In this document: one piece after another, positions 26,228 through 37,408 of the stretch | Layout of the letters: the number at the start of each line of letters is the position of its first letter | Numbering within the stretch: position 1 is the first letter of the stretch | NCBI RefSeq assembly: GCF_902459695.1 | Contig: NZ_CABPRZ010000021.1 | Span: forward strand, 33,776-97,775 | From: Pandoraea terrae | GTDB taxonomy: Bacteria > Pseudomonadota > Gammaproteobacteria > Burkholderiales > Burkholderiaceae | Length of the DNA: 64,000 bases | Direction of reading: 5' to 3' | Program-made: the position numbers and the translations under genes | Notes under the pieces: model-generated | The model's database searches: none | What the model saw: only the letters and a program-made list of their open reading frames with translations | What the model was told of the DNA's origin: nothing

Positions 26228-27847
26228 ATGGAGACGAGGCCACGGCCCGAGGGGCAGCGCATCGGCGTGCCCAGAGAAACCTTCCCGCTGGAAAAACGCG
26301 TCGCCACGGTCCCTGACGTCGTCGAAAAGCTCATCAAGCTGGGCTTTACGGTCGCCGTCGAATCCGGCGCCGGCGAGGCCGCCAACTTCAGCGATGACGC
26401 CTACCGCGCCGCCGGCGCCGAGATCATAGACGGCGCCGCAGCCGTGTGGGCCGCCTCGGACATCGTGCTCAAGGTGCGCCCGCCGTGCCCTGACGAAGTG
26501 GCGCTGATGCGCGAAGGCGGCACGCTGATCGACTTCATCTGGCCCGCCCAGAACCCCGAGCTGATGCAGCAGCTCGCCGCCAAAAACGCCACGGTGCTGG
26601 CCATCGACTGCCTGCCGCGCACCTTGAGCCGCGCGCAGAAGATGGATGCGCTCACCTCCACCGCTGGCGTATCGGGCTACCGCGCCGTCATCGAGGCGGC
26701 CAATGCCTTTGGCCGCTACTTCAACGGCCAGATCACGGCCGCGGGCAAGGTTCCTCCCGCCAAGGTCTTCATCGCCGGCGCCGGCGTGGCGGGCCTGGCG
26801 GCCATCGGCACCGCGGCCAACCTGGGCGCCATCGTGCGCGCCAACGACACGCGCGCCGAGGTGGCCGACCAGGTCAAGTCGCTGGGCGGCGAGTTCGTCA
26901 AGGTGGACTACGAGGAAGACGGCTCGGGCGGCGGCGGCTACGCCAAGGTGATGAGCGAGGGCTTCCGGGCCGCGCAGCGCCAGATGTATGCGGCGCAGGC
27001 CAAGGATGCCGACATCATCATCACCACCGCGCTGATCCCCGGCAAGCCGGCGCCCAAGCTCATCACCGCCGAGATGGTGCAGAGCATGAAGCCCGGCAGC
27101 GTGATCGTGGACATGGCCGCCGAGCAGGGCGGCAACTGCGAGCTGACCGTGCCCGGCGAGGCCGTGGTGCGCCATGGCGTGACCATCATCGGCTACACCG
27201 ACCTGGCATCGCGCCTGGCCAAGCAGTCGTCCACGCTGTACGCCACCAACCTGCTGCGCCTGACCGAGGAGCTGTGCAAGGCCAAGGATGGCGTGGCCGT
27301 GGTCAACATGGAGGACGATGCGATCCGCGGCCTCACCGTGGTCAAGGACGGCGCCATCACCTGGCCCGCCCCGCCGCTCAAGCAGGCTCCTGTGCCCGCA
27401 CCCAAGGCAGCGGCCGCCCCGGTGGCTGAGAAGAAGAACGGCCACGGCCATGGCGCCGGCGCGCCCATGTCGGTCAAGTCGCTGGTCTTCGTCTTCGCGG
27501 TAGCGGCCGTGCTGTTCGCCTGCATTGGTGCCTATGCGCCCGCTGCCTTCCTGGGCCACTTCACGGTGTTCGTGCTGGCCTGCTTCATCGGCTACATGGT
27601 GGTGTGGAACGTGACGCCCGCGCTGCACACGCCGCTGATGAGCGTGACCAACGCCATCTCCAGCATCATCGCCATCGGTGCGCTGGTGCAGATCGCGCCG
27701 CCTGAAATGGGAGGTGCAGCCGGCGCGAATGGACGGCCTGACGGACTGATCATGTGGGTGGCCTTCGCTGCGCTGGTGCTCACGGCCGTCAACATGTTCG
27801 GCGGCTTTGCTGTCACGCGCCGCATGCTCGCCATGTTCCGCAAATAA
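26228..27847 (+). CDS. pntA: NAD(P)(+) transhydrogenase, alpha subunit (fused)
   Basis: 539 residues from the ATG at 26228 (aataggag seven bases upstream). Residues 10-400 form the NAD(H)-binding domain I ([20 protein letters not shown] start; [21 protein letters not shown]ossmann motif; [14 protein letters not shown]). An Ala/Pro/Lys-rich linker at about 385-425 leads to four membrane helices (about 430-535). This is the fused alpha form seen in E. coli, not the split PntAA/PntAB form. With PntB it uses the proton gradient to drive hydride transfer from NADH to NADP+. It opens the operon that ends in PHB synthesis, where PhaB needs NADPH. Confidence 0.93.
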   Translation: METRPRPEGQRIGVPRETFPLEKRVATVPDVVEKLIKLGFTVAVESGAGEAANFSDDAYRAAGAEIIDGAAAVWAASDIVLKVRPPCPDEVALMREGGTLIDFIWPAQNPELMQQLAAKNATVLAIDCLPRTLSRAQKMDALTSTAGVSGYRAVIEAANAFGRYFNGQITAAGKVPPAKVFIAGAGVAGLAAIGTAANLGAIVRANDTRAEVADQVKSLGGEFVKVDYEEDGSGGGGYAKVMSEGFRAAQRQMYAAQAKDADIIITTALIPGKPAPKLITAEMVQSMKPGSVIVDMAAEQGGNCELTVPGEAVVRHGVTIIGYTDLASRLAKQSSTLYATNLLRLTEELCKAKDGVAVVNMEDDAIRGLTVVKDGAITWPAPPLKQAPVPAPKAAAAPVAEKKNGHGHGAGAPMSVKSLVFVFAVAAVLFACIGAYAPAAFLGHFTVFVLACFIGYMVVWNVTPALHTPLMSVTNAISSIIAIGALVQIAPPEMGGAAGANGRPDGLIMWVAFAALVLTAVNMFGGFAVTRRMLAMFRK

Positions 27848-27879
27848 GCCATAAGAAGAACAAGCAAGGAAAGACGCAC

Positions 27880-29295
<1,416 letters not shown>

Positions 29296-29393
29296 ACGCT
29301 GTGTGTGCCCAGAGCGTGCGCCAGGACATTGGCATGGTGCCGCAAGAGAGAGCCTTTCATACAAAAGCAGTACGAGCAAAGTAGGAGACTTCA

Positions 29394-32072
29394 ATGAGCC
29401 TGAATGACGATACGGATATCCCAGAAACCAGCGAATGGCTGGATGCCTTGAAGGCGGTCCAGGCGCACCGCGGGGCGAATCGTGCCAACTACATCGTCAA
29501 CCGTTTGGTGGACGAAGCGCGGCGCGACGGCGTGTACATACCGCGCTCCTTGACGACGGCCTACTGCAACACCATTCCCCCCGCGCAGGAAGAAAAGAGC
29601 AGCGGCGACCGCGCGATCGAGCACCGCCTGCGCTCCATCATCCGCTGGAATGCACTGGCGATCATCCTGCGCGCGAACAAGGAATCGTCCGAGCTGGGTG
29701 GCCACATCGCCAGCTTCCAGTCCGCGGCCACGCTGTACGACATCGGCTTCGGCCATTTCTGGCATGCACCCACCGACTCGCATGGTGGCGACCTTGTTTA
29801 TATCCAGGGCCACTGCTCGCCAGGCATATACGCCCGTGCATTCGTCGAAGGGCGCTTGACCGAACAGCAGCTCCTCAACTACCGCCAGGAGACCGGCGGG
29901 CAGGGCATTCCCTCCTACCCCCATCCGTGGCTGATGCCCGACTTCTGGCAGTTCCCCACGGTCTCGATGGGCCTGGGCCCACTGATGGCGATCTACCAGG
30001 CGCGTTTCCTCAAGTACCTGCAGGGCCGCGGCCTCGCCGATACTGCGCCGCGCAAGGTCTGGGCCTTCATGGGTGACGGCGAAATGGACGAGCCCGAGTC
30101 GCTCGGCGCGATCTCGCTGGCTGGCCGGGAAGGGCTCGACAATCTGATCTTCGTCATCAACTGCAACCTGCAGCGGCTTGACGGCCCGGTGCGTGGCAAC
30201 GGCAAGATCGTGCAGGAACTCGAATCGGTCTTCCGCGGCGCCGGCTGGAACGTCATCAAGGTGCTGTGGGGCAGCAGCTGGGATCGGCTGCTCGCGAAGG
30301 ACAAGAGCGGCAAGCTACTCCAGCTCATGGAGGAGTGCGTCGACGGCGAATACCAGGACTTCAAGAGCAAGAGCGGCGCCTATGTGCGAGAGCACTTCTT
30401 TGGCCGCTATCCGGAAACCAAGGCGCTGGTCGAGGACATGAGCGATGAGGACATCTGGAACCTGTCACGGGGCGGCCATGATCCGGAGAAGGTGTTTGCC
30501 GCCTACGCGGCGGCCGTCAAGCACACCGGTCAGCCGACGCTGATCCTGCCCAAGACGGTCAAGGGCTACGGCATGGGCGAGTCGGGCGAGGGTCAGATGA
30601 TTGCCCACCAGGCCAAGAAGATGACGCAGGACGCGCTGCGCGGGTTCCGCGACCGCTTCCAGATCCCCGTGAGCGACGAGGACCTGCCCAAGGTGCCCTT
30701 CATCAAGCTGCCGGAAGACAGCCCCGAGATGAAGTACCTGCACGAGCGCCGCGCCGCGCTGGGCGGCTACTTGCCACAGCGCCGCCAGAAGTCGAGCGCG
30801 CTGACGATCCCGCCGCTGTCCGCCTTCCAGCGCCTGCTGGACAGTACCGGCGAGCGCGAAATCTCGACCACGATGGCTTTTGTGCAAATGCTGGGTACCC
30901 TGGTCCGCGACAAAGTCATTGGCAAGAATATCGTGCCGATCGTCCCCGACGAATCGCGCACCTTCGGCATGGAAGGCATGTTCCGCCAACTGGGCATCTG
31001 GTCCTCGCAGGGCCAGCTTTACAAGCCGCAGGACGCCGACCAGCTGATGTACTACCGCGAGTCCAAGGACGGCCAGGTGCTGCAGGAGGGCATCAACGAA
31101 GGCGGCGCAATGTCCAGCTGGGTCGTCGCGGCCACCTCGTACAGCACCAACAACGTGCCGATGATCCCGTTCTACATCTACTACTCGATGTTCGGACTGC
31201 AGCGCGTGGGCGACCTGGCATGGCTGGCGGGCGACATCCGAGCCCGTGGCTTCCTGCTGGGTGGCACTGCTGGGCGGACCACGCTCAACGGCGAGGGCCT
31301 GCAGCACGAGGACGGCCACAGCCACATCCTGGCCGGCACGATTCCCAACTGCATTTCCTACGACCCAACCTTCGCTTACGAGGTCGTGACCATCATCCGC
31401 GAGGGCATGCGTCGCATGTACGAGGCGCAGGAAGACGTCTTCTATTACGTCACCCTGATGAACGAGAACTACTCCCACCCAGGCCTGGCCGACGCGGGTG
31501 AGGGCGCCGAGGAAGGCATCCTCAAGGGGCTCTACAAGCTCAAAGCGGGTGGCAAAGCCAAGAAGGGCCTGCGCGTGCAGCTGATGGGCAGTGGCACCAT
31601 TCTGCGCGAGGTGATCGCCGCGGCCGAACTGCTGCAGAGCGACTGGGGCGTGACCGCTGACCTGTGGAGCGCCACCAGCTATAACGAACTGCGCCGCGAC
31701 GGCATGGCAACCGAGCGCTGGAACCTGCTGCACCCGACGGAGGCCCGCCGCAAGAGCTGGGTCGAGGCTTGCCTCGACGGGAACGAGGGCCCGGTGATCG
31801 CCTCGACCGACTACATGCGCAACTACGCGGACCAGATCCGCGAGTACGTGCAGGCGGCCGGGCGGCGCTACGTCGTGCTGGGCACCGATGGCTTTGGCCG
31901 CAGCGACTACCGCGTCAAGCTGCGCCGCTTCTTCGAGGTCGATCGCTACTACGTGACGGTGGCTGCACTCAAGGCACTGGCCGACGAAGGCTCGATCAAG
32001 CCAGCGGTGGTGGCCGAGGCGATCGCCAAGTACGGGCTGGACACCGAGTGCGCCGCCCCTTGGACCGTCTGA
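29394..32072 (+). CDS. aceE: Pyruvate dehydrogenase E1 component, homodimeric type
   Basis: 892 residues, the expected size for single-chain E1p. The thiamine-diphosphate motif runs from GDGEMDEPES (228-237) to NCN (256-258). H140-C-S-P-G and the central HQAKKMTQDALRGFRDRF are typical of AceE, as is the C-terminal third with TDGFGRSD. It decarboxylates pyruvate and reductively acetylates the lipoyl groups of E2. The start has gtaggag upstream. It is the third gene of the run, 98 bp after pntB. An operon copy outside the usual housekeeping context suggests dedicated supply of acetyl-CoA. Confidence 0.95.
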   Translation: MSLNDDTDIPETSEWLDALKAVQAHRGANRANYIVNRLVDEARRDGVYIPRSLTTAYCNTIPPAQEEKSSGDRAIEHRLRSIIRWNALAIILRANKESSELGGHIASFQSAATLYDIGFGHFWHAPTDSHGGDLVYIQGHCSPGIYARAFVEGRLTEQQLLNYRQETGGQGIPSYPHPWLMPDFWQFPTVSMGLGPLMAIYQARFLKYLQGRGLADTAPRKVWAFMGDGEMDEPESLGAISLAGREGLDNLIFVINCNLQRLDGPVRGNGKIVQELESVFRGAGWNVIKVLWGSSWDRLLAKDKSGKLLQLMEECVDGEYQDFKSKSGAYVREHFFGRYPETKALVEDMSDEDIWNLSRGGHDPEKVFAAYAAAVKHTGQPTLILPKTVKGYGMGESGEGQMIAHQAKKMTQDALRGFRDRFQIPVSDEDLPKVPFIKLPEDSPEMKYLHERRAALGGYLPQRRQKSSALTIPPLSAFQRLLDSTGEREISTTMAFVQMLGTLVRDKVIGKNIVPIVPDESRTFGMEGMFRQLGIWSSQGQLYKPQDADQLMYYRESKDGQVLQEGINEGGAMSSWVVAATSYSTNNVPMIPFYIYYSMFGLQRVGDLAWLAGDIRARGFLLGGTAGRTTLNGEGLQHEDGHSHILAGTIPNCISYDPTFAYEVVTIIREGMRRMYEAQEDVFYYVTLMNENYSHPGLADAGEGAEEGILKGLYKLKAGGKAKKGLRVQLMGSGTILREVIAAAELLQSDWGVTADLWSATSYNELRRDGMATERWNLLHPTEARRKSWVEACLDGNEGPVIASTDYMRNYADQIREYVQAAGRRYVVLGTDGFGRSDYRVKLRRFFEVDRYYVTVAALKALADEGSIKPAVVAEAIAKYGLDTECAAPWTV

Positions 32073-32094
32073 TACCGCTGCGAGGAACTACGAC

Positions 32095-33672
32095 ATGAGC
32101 AACAACGACATCAAAGTACCCGACATCGGCGATTTCAAGGACGTGCCGGTGATCGAGATCTTCGTGGAGGTGGGCGACACCGTAAAGGCGGAAGATCCGC
32201 TGGTCTCGCTGGAATCCGACAAGGCAACGATGGATGTGCCCGCGCCGCGCGGCGGCGTGGTCAAGTCGATCGCGGTCAAGGTGGGTGACAAGGTTAGCGA
32301 AGGCAGCGTCATCATGAGATTCGACGATGCCGGTGCCGCCGGCGCGCCAGCCGAGGCAGCCAAGCCGAGCGTCAGCGCCGCGCCTGCAGCAGTGAGCGCG
32401 CCGGTGGGCCTCGCCGAAGTACGGGTGCCCGATATCGGCGATTTCAAGGACGTGCCGGTGATCGAGATCTTCGTGAAGGTCGGTGACACCGTGAAGGCGG
32501 AGGATCCGCTGGTTTCGCTGGAATCCGACAAGGCCACGATGGACGTGCCCGCGCCGCTGTCCGGGACGGTGCAGGAGATCCGCGCCAAGCTCGGCGACAA
32601 GGTCAGCGAGGGCAGCGTGATCATCGTGCTGTCGACCGGTGCGACGACACCGGCTCCCGCAGCGGCGGCAGCGGTTGCGGCGTCCGCACCCAGCGTGCAT
32701 GCGTCCGCACCCGCCGCCAGCGGCGGTATCGATGAAGCCGCCTTTGGACTCGCCTACGCCGGCCCGGCCGTGCGCAAGCTGGCGCGTGAGCTGGGCGTTG
32801 ACCTAGGCAAGGTCAAGGGCACTGGCGACCATGGCCGCATCGTGCAGGCTGACGTGGAAGCGTATGCCAAGGGCGGCGGCAAGGCCGCGGAATCGGCAGC
32901 GCCGAAGTCCTCCGGGGCCGGCGCAGGCGTTGGCGGCATCGACCTGTTGCCCTGGCCCAAGGTCGACTTCGCCAAGTTTGGTCCGACCGAGCGCAAGGAG
33001 CTGTCGCGCATCAAGAAGATCAGCGCTGCCAACCTGCACCGCAACTGGGTGGTCATTCCGCACGTCACGACACACGACGAGGCTGACATCACCGACCTCG
33101 AACAGTTCCGCGTGCAGATGAACAAGGAGCTGGAGAAGTCGGGCGTCAAGGTCAGCATGCTGCCGTTCATGATGAAGGCGGCGGTGGCGACGCTAAAGAA
33201 ATTCCCCGAGTTCAATGCCAGTCTCGACGGCGACGCGCTGGTGACGAAGAACTACTGGCACATCGGCTTTGCCGCCGATACGCCCAACGGTCTCGTCGTT
33301 CCGGTGATCCGCGACGTCGATAAGAAGACGATCCCCGAGATCGCCAAGGAAATGTCGGAACTGGCCAAGCTCGCACGCGACGGCAAGCTCAAGCCGGATC
33401 AGATGTCCGGCGGGACTTTCACTATCAGCTCGCTGGGCGGCATCGGCGGCATCTACTTCACGCCGATCATCAATGCCCCTGAGGTGGCGATCATGGGTGT
33501 CTGCAAGAGCTACTGGAAGCAGCACTCGAGCGACGGCAAGACGTCGAGTTGGCGGCTGACGCTGCCGCTATCGCTGTCGTGGGACCACCGCGTCATCGAC
33601 GGCGCGGCAGCCGCGCGTTTCAACGTCCACTTCGCCAATATTCTCGCCGACATGCGGCGCATCATGTTTTGA
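32095..33672 (+). CDS. aceF: Dihydrolipoyllysine acetyltransferase (E2), two lipoyl domains
   Basis: 525 residues. Two near-identical lipoyl domains at about 5-78 and 108-181 carry lipoyl lysines K43 and K146 in ESDKATMDVP, joined and followed by Ala/Pro linkers. A peripheral subunit-binding domain follows at about 220-255 (GPAVRKLARELGVDLGKVKGTG). The catalytic domain from about 290 ends with the active-site H498-RVI-D502-G. It transfers acetyl to CoA and forms the complex core. The DNA of the two lipoyl domains is also highly repeated (about 32107-32200 with 32422-32560), which invites recombination. It lies 22 bp after aceE. Confidence 0.95.
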   Translation: MSNNDIKVPDIGDFKDVPVIEIFVEVGDTVKAEDPLVSLESDKATMDVPAPRGGVVKSIAVKVGDKVSEGSVIMRFDDAGAAGAPAEAAKPSVSAAPAAVSAPVGLAEVRVPDIGDFKDVPVIEIFVKVGDTVKAEDPLVSLESDKATMDVPAPLSGTVQEIRAKLGDKVSEGSVIIVLSTGATTPAPAAAAAVAASAPSVHASAPAASGGIDEAAFGLAYAGPAVRKLARELGVDLGKVKGTGDHGRIVQADVEAYAKGGGKAAESAAPKSSGAGAGVGGIDLLPWPKVDFAKFGPTERKELSRIKKISAANLHRNWVVIPHVTTHDEADITDLEQFRVQMNKELEKSGVKVSMLPFMMKAAVATLKKFPEFNASLDGDALVTKNYWHIGFAADTPNGLVVPVIRDVDKKTIPEIAKEMSELAKLARDGKLKPDQMSGGTFTISSLGGIGGIYFTPIINAPEVAIMGVCKSYWKQHSSDGKTSSWRLTLPLSLSWDHRVIDGAAAARFNVHFANILADMRRIMF

Positions 33673-33688
33673 ACGGGAGCCGTAAGCC

Positions 33689-35455
33689 ATGGCACAACTC
33701 GTGGAAGTCAAAGTACCGGACATCGGTGATTTCAAGGACGTCGCGGTGATCGAGGTGATGGTCAAGCCGGGCGAGACGATCGCCGTCGATACCGGCCTGG
33801 TCATGGTGGAGTCCGACAAGGCCTCGATGGAGATTCCGTCGACGCACGCGGGCGTCGTCAAGGAGATCAAGGTCAAGGTCAACGACAAGGTCAGCGAAGG
33901 CTCAGTGATCTTGGTTGTCGAAGCCAGCGGTGCAGGTGCGGCGGCACCGTCGCCAGCTCCGGCAGCCGCAGCGCCAGCCAAGGCGGCTCAGCCACCGGCT
34001 CCTGCTGCGCCTATCCCCGGCGCTGCGACATACAGCGGCAAAGCCGACTTGGAGTGCGAGATGCTCGTGCTCGGCGCGGGCCCGGGTGGGTATTCGGCAG
34101 CTTTTCGCAGCGCGGATCTCGGCATGAAGACCGTTCTCGTCGAGCGATACCAGACCCTGGGCGGCGTCTGCCTGAACGTCGGCTGCATCCCGAGCAAGGC
34201 GCTGCTGCATACCGCAGGGGTGATGGACGAAGTCAAGAACCTGGGGCGCCACGGCATCAAGTACACCCCGCCGGAAATTGACATCGATGGACTGCGCGAC
34301 TTCAAGGATGGCGTCATCAAGAAGTTGACCGGCGGCTTGGCCGGTATGGCCAAGGCACGCAAGGTTGAGGTCGTGACGGGCGTCGGCAGCTTCCTCGATC
34401 CGCACCACGTCGAAGTGGTCGCGGCCGATGGCGGCAAGACGGTGGTCAAGTTCGCCCAGGCGATCATCGCAGCCGGTAGCCAGGCGGTGAAATTGCCCTT
34501 CATGCCCGAGGACGAGCGCGTGGTCGATTCCACCGGGGCGCTCCAGCTCAAGTCGATTCCCCGGCGCATGCTGGTGGTGGGCGGCGGCATCATCGGCCTG
34601 GAGATGGCCACCGTGTACTCGACGCTGGGCGCGCGCATCGACGTCGTGGAAATGCTCGATGGTCTGATGCAAGGGGCCGACCGCGATCTGGTCAAGGTGT
34701 GGGAGAAGGTCAATACCCCTCGTTTCGGGCATGTGATGCTCAAGACGAAGACCGTGGGCGCCAAAGCCACGGCGGCAGGTATCGAGGTCAGTTTCGAGGG
34801 AGAGAAGGCGCCGAAGGAGCCGCAGCTGTATGACGTGGTGCTGGTTGCGGTTGGTCGCAGCCCGAACGGCAAGAAGATCGGCGCCGAGAAAGCGGGCGTG
34901 GCCGTCACCGATCGCGGCTTCATCAACGTCGACAAGCAGATGCGCACCAACGTGCCGCACATCTTCGCGATCGGCGACATCGTGGGCCAGCCCATGCTGG
35001 CTCACAAGGCGGTGCATGAAGCGCATGTGGCCGCCGAGGCTGCGCACGGTGAAGCTGCCTTCTTCGACGCGCGGCAGATCCCGTCGGTGGCATACACCGA
35101 TCCGGAGGTCGCGTGGGCGGGCAAGACCGAGGAGCAGTGCAAGGCCGAGGGCATCAAATTCGGCAAGGCCGTGTTCCCGTGGGCGGCTTCGGGCCGCGCA
35201 ATTGCCAATGGCCGCGACGAGGGCTTCACCAAGCTGCTCTTCGACGAGGCGACGCACCGCTTGATCGGCGGTGGCATCGTCGGCACGCATGCCGGCGACC
35301 TGATCAGCGAAGTCTGTCTGGCGGTTGAGATGGGTTGCCATCCCGATGACATTGGCAAGACGATCCATCCGCATCCAACGCTGGGTGAATCGATCGGTAT
35401 GGCTGCGGAGGTGTTCGAAGGTCATTGCACTGACCTGCCGCCTCAGAAGAAGTAG
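33689..35455 (+). CDS. lpdA: Dihydrolipoyl dehydrogenase (E3) with N-terminal lipoyl domain
   Basis: 588 residues, longer than the usual 475 because of an extra lipoyl domain (1-78, lipoyl lysine K44 in [10 protein letters not shown]) and an Ala/Pro linker (80-115). The E3 part has the FAD motif [10 protein letters not shown], the redox disulfide C161-LNVG-C166, a NAD motif [19 protein letters not shown], and the HPHPTLGES base motif at the C-terminus. It reoxidises dihydrolipoyl groups and makes NADH. Lipoyl-E3 fusions are known in Burkholderiales and Neisseria. It follows aceF by 16 bp, completing the complex. Confidence 0.95.
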   Translation: MAQLVEVKVPDIGDFKDVAVIEVMVKPGETIAVDTGLVMVESDKASMEIPSTHAGVVKEIKVKVNDKVSEGSVILVVEASGAGAAAPSPAPAAAAPAKAAQPPAPAAPIPGAATYSGKADLECEMLVLGAGPGGYSAAFRSADLGMKTVLVERYQTLGGVCLNVGCIPSKALLHTAGVMDEVKNLGRHGIKYTPPEIDIDGLRDFKDGVIKKLTGGLAGMAKARKVEVVTGVGSFLDPHHVEVVAADGGKTVVKFAQAIIAAGSQAVKLPFMPEDERVVDSTGALQLKSIPRRMLVVGGGIIGLEMATVYSTLGARIDVVEMLDGLMQGADRDLVKVWEKVNTPRFGHVMLKTKTVGAKATAAGIEVSFEGEKAPKEPQLYDVVLVAVGRSPNGKKIGAEKAGVAVTDRGFINVDKQMRTNVPHIFAIGDIVGQPMLAHKAVHEAHVAAEAAHGEAAFFDARQIPSVAYTDPEVAWAGKTEEQCKAEGIKFGKAVFPWAASGRAIANGRDEGFTKLLFDEATHRLIGGGIVGTHAGDLISEVCLAVEMGCHPDDIGKTIHPHPTLGESIGMAAEVFEGHCTDLPPQKK

Positions 35456-35468
35456 GGGGAGCATCGGC

Positions 35469-36320
35469 GTGGCACTCGATCTGGCTTTCGAAACCGTCGG
35501 CAGCGGGCCGGCACTGGTACTGCTGCACGGCCTGTTCGGGTCGCGCAGCAACTGGCGCCGCGTTGCGCGCGAGCTGGCGGCAACGCACACCGTGGTCAGC
35601 GTGGATTTGCGCAACCACGGTGCGTCGCCGTGGTCGGGTGCCATGGACTACCCGGCGATGGCCGACGACGTGAAGCAGTTGATTGAGCGCCTGGAATTGG
35701 AGCGACCGGCGGTGCTGGGGCACAGCATGGGCGGCAAGACTGCCATGGCCTTGGCATTGACGTCCCCCGAGCTGGTGGATCGCCTGATCGTCGTCGATAT
35801 CGCCCCCGTGTCCTACGCCGACACCCTGACACCGTTTGCCGACGCCATGCGCAGGGTCGACCTGACTGTCGCGACCGGCCGCGCCGACGTGCAGCGGCTC
35901 CTGGGGCAGTTCGTGCCCGATCCGAGCGTGGCGCCCTTTTTGATGCAGAACTTGATGGTGAGCGGCGATCACTTTGACTGGCGCCTGAACCTGCTGGGCA
36001 TCAGTGCGGCCATGTCGGGGCTGTGTGCTTTTCCCAAAGAGCTCCTGGATCTGCGCTGCGAGTGCCCCACCACTGTCATTGCTGGCAAGCATTCGAACTA
36101 TGTGGTGCATCACGACGGATCCGAATTCCTGCCGATGTTCCCGCAGGTCAATGTTGATGTCGTTGAGAACGCCGGGCATTGGGTTCATGCCGACCAACCC
36201 ATTGCATTTACCAATTGCATCAGGGCAGCACTGAGCTTGCCGGATACACCGCCTGGTGGGAACCTGGCTGGAGGGGGGAGCCCGCCCGTCTTGTGGTCAA
36301 TGCCCAAAATGGAGTGCTAG
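35469..36320 (+). CDS. Alpha/beta hydrolase (YbfF-like esterase)
   Basis: 283 residues from a GTG start at 35469, chosen because gggggag lies eight bases upstream; the frame is open back inside lpdA. The alpha/beta-hydrolase core is clear: [13 protein letters not shown] oxyanion segment, nucleophile S86 in GHSMGG, and the histidine in [12 protein letters not shown]. Closest in pattern to YbfF/acyl-CoA esterases. It is wedged between lpdA and lipA in the PHB run. Possible jobs are thioesterase or ester hydrolysis of PHB-related acyl groups; none is proven. Confidence 0.85.
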   Translation: MALDLAFETVGSGPALVLLHGLFGSRSNWRRVARELAATHTVVSVDLRNHGASPWSGAMDYPAMADDVKQLIERLELERPAVLGHSMGGKTAMALALTSPELVDRLIVVDIAPVSYADTLTPFADAMRRVDLTVATGRADVQRLLGQFVPDPSVAPFLMQNLMVSGDHFDWRLNLLGISAAMSGLCAFPKELLDLRCECPTTVIAGKHSNYVVHHDGSEFLPMFPQVNVDVVENAGHWVHADQPIAFTNCIRAALSLPDTPPGGNLAGGGSPPVLWSMPKMEC

Positions 36321-36324
36321 AACA

Positions 36325-37305
36325 ATGAACAGCCATGTCTCAACGGGAGCGCAGCGCGGCGACGCGAAGACCGCGTGGATCCCGATCAAAGTGGAAGCAG
36401 GGCCATCCGTTTCCAAGCCTGAGTGGATTCGGGTCCGTGTCTCGCAAAGCGAGCGCTTCCGCGAGGTCAAGCGCATGCTTCGCGAGGCGGAGCTGAACAC
36501 AGTGTGCGAGGAGGCCTCGTGCCCCAACATCGGCGAGTGCTTTGGCAAGGGCACGGCCACCTTCATGGTGCTGGGAAGCCTGTGCACACGCCGCTGTCCT
36601 TTCTGTGACGTCGCACATGGTCGTCCGATGCCGCCCGATCCATTGGAGCCCCAGCACCTTGCAGACACCGTATCCCGGTTGAGGCTGAAATATGTGGTGA
36701 TCACCAGCGTGGATCGCGACGATCTGCGCGATGGCGGCGCTGCGCATTTTGCGGCGTGCATTCGCGCCATACGCCAGCAATCGCCGGATACCCGCATCGA
36801 GGTATTGACCCCGGACTTCCGCGGCCGCGCCACTATTGCGCTTGACATTCTCGCGGCCGATCCGCCGGACGTGATGAACCACAACATCGAGACGGTTCCC
36901 CGGATGTACAAGCAGGCACGGCCGGGCGCCGACTACAGGCACTCGCTGCAACTGCTTCGGTCGTTCAAGGCGCGCTGCCCCGACGTGCCGACGAAATCAG
37001 GACTGATGCTCGGTCTGGGAGAAACCGATGCCGAAGTGCTGGATGTTCTTCGGGACATGCGCCTGCACGGCATCGACATGGTGACCGTGGGTCAGTACCT
37101 TCAACCGCGTCCTGGCAACCTCCGTGTCGAACGCTATGTCGAGCCGGCGCAGTTCGAAGCGCTTGCCGGGCAAGCCCGTGCCCTGGGTTTTTCCAGTGTC
37201 GCATGCGGTCCTTTCGTGCGATCCAGCTACCACGCCGATGTGCAAGCCCATGCGGTGGGCGTTGCAGCCTGCGAGCACGCAGGCGCAACCGAGGAGGTCA
37301 ATTGA
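36325..37305 (+). CDS. lipA: Lipoyl synthase
   Basis: 326 residues from the ATG at 36325, just after the hydrolase stop. The auxiliary cluster cysteines C61, C66, C72 ([12 protein letters not shown]) and the radical-SAM cysteines C87, C91, C94 (CTRRCPFC) are both complete, as is the C-terminal RSSYHAD that ligates the auxiliary cluster. It inserts two sulfurs into protein-bound octanoyl groups to form lipoate. The three lipoyl domains in the upstream E2 and E3 are obvious substrates. No lipB or lplA is visible in the window, so octanoyl transfer must come from elsewhere. A dedicated lipA inside a PDH-PHB run is unusual. Confidence 0.95.
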   Translation: MNSHVSTGAQRGDAKTAWIPIKVEAGPSVSKPEWIRVRVSQSERFREVKRMLREAELNTVCEEASCPNIGECFGKGTATFMVLGSLCTRRCPFCDVAHGRPMPPDPLEPQHLADTVSRLRLKYVVITSVDRDDLRDGGAAHFAACIRAIRQQSPDTRIEVLTPDFRGRATIALDILAADPPDVMNHNIETVPRMYKQARPGADYRHSLQLLRSFKARCPDVPTKSGLMLGLGETDAEVLDVLRDMRLHGIDMVTVGQYLQPRPGNLRVERYVEPAQFEALAGQARALGFSSVACGPFVRSSYHADVQAHAVGVAACEHAGATEEVN

Positions 37306-37408
37306 ATGGTGATCCCCACGGATTCTCGAAAGCTGCGCTCGATAGGTGGGGCCGCTTCATCCTCAAACCCAGTGAGCCCTCGACGGCAAGCTCCACGGAG
37401 GTACAACC

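Noticed and set aside
26030..27628. Long minus-strand frame (532 codons) opposite pntA
   Set aside because: It is an antisense shadow of a GC-rich gene; the composition is His/Gly/Arg/Ala-rich without family motifs and pntA is unambiguous.
33902..35644. Minus-strand frame of 580 codons opposite lpdA
   Set aside because: It is a shadow of the GC-rich lpdA coding sequence with no recognisable domain.
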